NCBI GenBank assembly: GCA_039111635.1
Contig: JBCAQO010000007.1
Location: forward strand, 434,001-498,000
Length of the DNA stretch: 64,000 bases
Reading direction: 5' to 3'
Source: Heterobasidion occidentale
Lineage: Eukaryota > Basidiomycota > Agaricomycetes > Russulales > Bondarzewiaceae
Within the stretch, counting starts at the first letter, position 1. The number at the start of each line of letters is the position of its first letter. Position numbers and translations under genes: made by a program. Shown here piece after piece: positions 60,887-64,000 of this stretch. The notes under the pieces are model-generated. The model searched no databases. It worked only from the letters and a program-made list of their open reading frames with translations, and was not told where the DNA came from.

Positions 60887-62009
60887 ATGGAGTCCCTCAA
60901 TCTCAAGAACCTCGCGAACTCATTACCAACGTCCAACCTCGCCAACGCAGAGACCGACCTTTTGAACGACTTCAAAGGTACATTTTTCTGGCACGATGTT
61001 GCTGAGCAGCTGTCAGTGGGCCATCGCTGATATGGAAACGTTCGCAGCCGCGGCGCTCAGTATAACGACGCTCTACCGCTCTTCTCGAACAACATCCAAG
61101 AAGGCGTATAATGCTGGATATGCGTCTGCATGCCAAGATCTGCTCCAGATGATCCAGCAGGCCGTGTCGGACTCGGAGTCAGAAGGCGGGAGTGGGATGC
61201 CGACGATCGAGAGGGTCATGGATTGGGTGGAGGCAAGGCTAGAGGCCATAAGGGCTCGCGAGGAAGAGGAGGAAGAGGACGAGGAGCGTGAGAGGGAGAA
61301 GGGACGAGCCGATCCTCTCAGCAGAGTCAAGAATGGCCATGGCCTGAACCGTGCGAACAGCGCCCCCGCCGCTCAGCACAAAGACGCCGTAGGCTTTCCA
61401 CTCCTGCTTCGCAATTCCATACTAAATAATGACGGTGAACAGGCTCCTGCAACATCGACCCCGAAACCGTCGCGCCCGATTCCCATCCAATCTACCCCAT
61501 CATCTCCAATGATGAGCTCAGTCCGGCCACCACCCGCCACCGTCCCGCGCCTTCCCAAATCGCGACTCTCTCACACACATCCTAAGGACCCACCAGTGCC
61601 CAGCGTGTCCTTTCCTGACTCACCACCAGTTGCCGCCACCACGATGATGCTAGCGTCCGCCGAGCCCATCTTCGCATTCCGACCCTCTAATCCCTCTTCA
61701 TCAGGCTTCTCAGGCCCCGCTATGATCGAATCGAGGCCTGTCAGTCTCGACAATCCCATGAACGTCTCCGCAGGCGTCAAGCGGAGACACGCGATGATGA
61801 TGATGCTAGACTCCACACCGTCTGCCGCGGATGGCGCAGGGCTACCCAGCATCAACACCCCGCTCCTTGGGTCCACCGCGGGATCGAGCAGGCGCAGAAC
61901 AAAGAGCACGAGGGGTACTAGCGCCCAGGCGCAGAACCAGAACCAGGGCGTGGAGGCGATGGAAATAGAAGAAGATGGGCGGGAGCGCAAACGCGTGGCC
62001 CGCCGATGA
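60887..62009 (+). CDS. Conserved fungal protein of unknown function, coiled-coil and disordered
   Basis: Two exons (60887-60977 and 61048-62009) give 350 residues. The join LLNDFK|AAALSITTLYRSS across a 70-nt intron restores a helical N-terminal domain. AYNAGYASACQDLLQMIQQ and VMDWVEARLEAIRAREEEEEEDEE look like the conserved core with a charged coiled coil. The rest is Ser/Pro-rich and disordered, ending in a basic KRVARR tail that could be a nuclear signal. I recognise the core pattern from other Agaricomycetes but know no function. It looks like a housekeeping gene outside the cluster. Confidence 0.82.
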
Positions 62010-62569
62010 CGAATGTGTGTATCAGGTGAGCACTACCCGCTTCTGCCTGAATCTTTTTTACTTCGCAAGTCTGATGCAGCTTCCAATGCAGTAGAAAGAA
62101 TGATGTGTTTTGATGATATCATGTCGATTGTGTCCTTGCATACGCGGGTTTGGCGTCACTTACTTGCTTACCATCCTTCCAATCCTGTACCAACCAACAC
62201 GCTCGTTTCCCCTTCGCGTTTCTCTTCCTTTTGCTTCCGCAACTTCACACGATGTTCCGCAATTCATGAATTCTATCTTATTCTAAATCATTATTGTGGC
62301 GTCATCCTTTGTTTTTCCCCTCTTCTTCCCTCAACGATCCCCATCAGGCTAGATACATGTTTTCCTTGGCCTGCGGGGTTTCCAACAGACATCCTCGGTG
62401 TATCCTTATGTGCAGTAAGCTTGGCCAAGTTCACTAAGATAATCCATCCATATTTCCAATATGCGGTCGTTGTGCTTCAGATCTCGATTACGGCTTCGCT
62501 GACGGCCTAGGATAAGATGGGTAAAGGGCTAGTACAATGGTAGGCCGATACGACCTCGGGATCTTTACA
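62010..62569. other. Convergent intergenic sequence
   Basis: 3' flanks of two convergent genes. A 165-codon frame at 62013-62510 directly follows the upstream stop and is pyrimidine-rich; I treat it as untranslated sequence. Confidence 0.45.
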
Positions 62570-63895
62570 TTAGAGAGAAGACAGCAACGAGGAGAACTGC
62601 TCTTCTTTCCCAGCGAAGACCAAATAAACACACCACATATCCATCTCCCACTGCTTGATCTCCTCGCTCTGCCTCCTCTCATCCAATAGCCGTTCTGCCC
62701 TGTTATTCGCATAGCCCCGCCACACATGCATCGTTCGCAGTGTCACGAGCAGCACGAGAGTTTCCAAACACACGCGGGTCCACGAGCGCGGTGCCGACGA
62801 CGCACCCGATGAAGATCCACACGTGCGGGACGGCGCAGTTGCCGTAGTACGCAATGCGGTCGAGCGGCGATGTCGGAACAGGCGCGTAGCCCATCTCGAA
62901 GACGAGGGAGGGTAGGCTTTCGGGGTACATGAGGAGCGCGCCGCCGACCATGGCGGTCCAGATCGGGAAGAAGAGCGTGTGGAGGCACTCTTCTGGGGAA
63001 TTGAAGGCAAAGGGCACTGTGTATGTCTGTTCGCGGGGTCGCGTCGACATTCGCGATTCGGGACGCAGTGGTGGCGTTTGCTTGGGCGACGTGCGCATAC
63101 CACTGTCGCCCGAGTCGTCGACCTCGTATATACGATCGGATCCGGCCAAGTTCAGGTACTAGGCGAGTGGGTCAGGTCGCAATACGTGATTTCAGCCCAG
63201 GAGAGACATGTACCTCGACTTCTGAGACAACTGCACAGACTGTCTCGACATATTCTATCACGTTGCCGTCTAAGACCTCGATCGGGATGTTACGCATGTA
63301 GGATACATTGTTCTTGAAAAAACAGGTCAGGTCATCAGTCAGGTATGAGATCAACGGGGCAGAGCGTCGACTCACAGCGTCCTCGCTATTCTCTGGAGCG
63401 ATGCGATTCTTGAAGTTCGTGGATTTCTGCGGTCCGGACCATCAGCCTGTTTCTAAACGCGCCCGGTCCAGAACAAGGCTGACATACTTTCTTGAGCAGC
63501 TGCGTCACCTTCTTGGCCGCGTTCCGCGCCTTGTGTGCCGCCCGCGACAATGTGCCTGTTTTCTGCATCGACATGTCTGCCTCTAGCGGACACGTCTCGC
63601 CGTCTTGTACGATGAGGAAGTTATGCTGCACGAGGAGAGGGATGTCCGACCCGACTGGAAGGGCGCCATCAGTGGCCCGATGGGAGTCCTTTGGCCGACT
63701 TTCGTCGGGAGTGAGTGGGGCAGAAGACGGCGGGGTGCTGTCTGGGGAGCCAGACTCAGACGCGATGGTTTCTGGGGGTGACTCTGAGGATAACGTGACC
63801 TGGAGAAGGGATGATGATGAGGACACCGGGCGGACACGATCGGCTAACTAACATACCAAGGAGCAAGAGCGGTTCATTTGAGGATTGTCAATCAT
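62570..63895 (-). CDS. Putative multi-pass membrane protein of unknown function
   Basis: Exons read from an ATG at 63895 (MIDNPQMNRSCSL). A polar Ser/Pro-rich segment is followed by SRAAHKARNAAKKVTQLLKK, SYMRNIPIEVLDGN, and then hydrophobic segments around LFFPIWTAMVGGALLMYP and VWIFIGCVVGTALV. Near 62766-62773 the frame must change by one base, at a TTT run, to continue into LETLVLLVTLRTMHVW and the charged tail ending SSLLSSL at 62570. Without the change the protein ends after about 20 unrelated residues. I do not recognise the family. It is a candidate sequencing error or a truncated protein. Confidence 0.65.
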
Positions 63896-64000
63896 TAGTG
63901 GTATGAGATCGTGGTTAAAGGAGAGGGATAGGTGAAGGACATGACCACGTCAGGCGAGAATTTATGAGCTCTAAGGAGATTTAGACTGGCCGTCCAGATT
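63896..64000. other. Right edge, promoter side of the membrane protein gene
   Basis: The last 105 nt lie upstream of the chosen start. Nothing else can be supported. Confidence 0.4.

Noticed and set aside
1..64000. CRISPR arrays, tRNA or rRNA genes, bacterial-type operons
   Set aside because: No regularly spaced repeats, cloverleaf or rRNA-like sequence was noticed, and the intron-rich genes are eukaryotic.

Overview
The window looks like nuclear DNA of a mushroom-forming basidiomycete (Agaricomycetes). Genes are broken by many 45-70 nt introns, almost all GT-AG with a few GC-AG. The protein families are typical of that class: a clade III sesquiterpene synthase, basidiomycete-type P450s, GMC flavoenzymes and a Goodbye-NACHT-ankyrin STAND protein. 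The genus cannot be fixed from sequence alone. Exon structures were assembled by hand from reading frame, splice signals and family knowledge; no database search was run.

From 1.4 to 41.2 kb lies a sesquiterpenoid biosynthetic gene cluster. A terpene synthase resembling delta-6-protoilludene synthases (1.4-2.7 kb, minus) shares a divergent promoter region with GMC oxidoreductase 1 (3.5-6.2 kb). Next come P450-A1 (7.7-9.7 kb), P450-B1 (10.2-12.5 kb, minus), GMC2 (13.7-16.3 kb, minus), P450-A2 with two frameshifts (17.8-19.6 kb, minus), an aldo-keto reductase (21.2-22.9 kb), a decayed NACHT gene (24.7-26.2 kb), a C2H2 zinc-finger protein (26.4-28.2 kb, minus), GMC3 (30.2-32.7 kb), an NmrA-like reductase (33.3-34.4 kb), a berberine-bridge-type FAD oxidase (36.0-38.1 kb, minus) and P450-B2 (38.8-41.2 kb, minus). 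The likely logic is that the synthase cyclises farnesyl diphosphate, the P450s hydroxylate the hydrocarbon, and the flavoenzymes and reductases interconvert alcohols, carbonyls and double bonds. No polyketide synthase is present, unlike melleolide-type clusters.

The right part holds a full-size ABCC (MRP-type) transporter (43.4-50.2 kb, minus), which could export the product, then a damaged Goodbye-NACHT-ankyrin gene (50.9-54.9 kb, minus). A 685-bp non-autonomous DNA transposon with 33-bp perfect terminal inverted repeats and an 8-bp target duplication follows. After it come P450-C (57.5-59.6 kb), a conserved fungal protein (60.9-62.0 kb) and a membrane protein (62.6-63.9 kb, minus).

Three features stand out. 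First, the tailoring enzymes are duplicated inside the cluster: GMC1/GMC2, P450-A1/A2, and P450-B1/B2, the last with a patch of near-identity that includes introns. Second, GMC1 and GMC2 both carry proline where the family has its second catalytic His/Asn. Third, five apparent single-base frameshifts all fall at short runs of one base, so some breaks may be sequencing errors rather than real decay. The nonsense codon in the NACHT gene is a substitution and is not explained that way.
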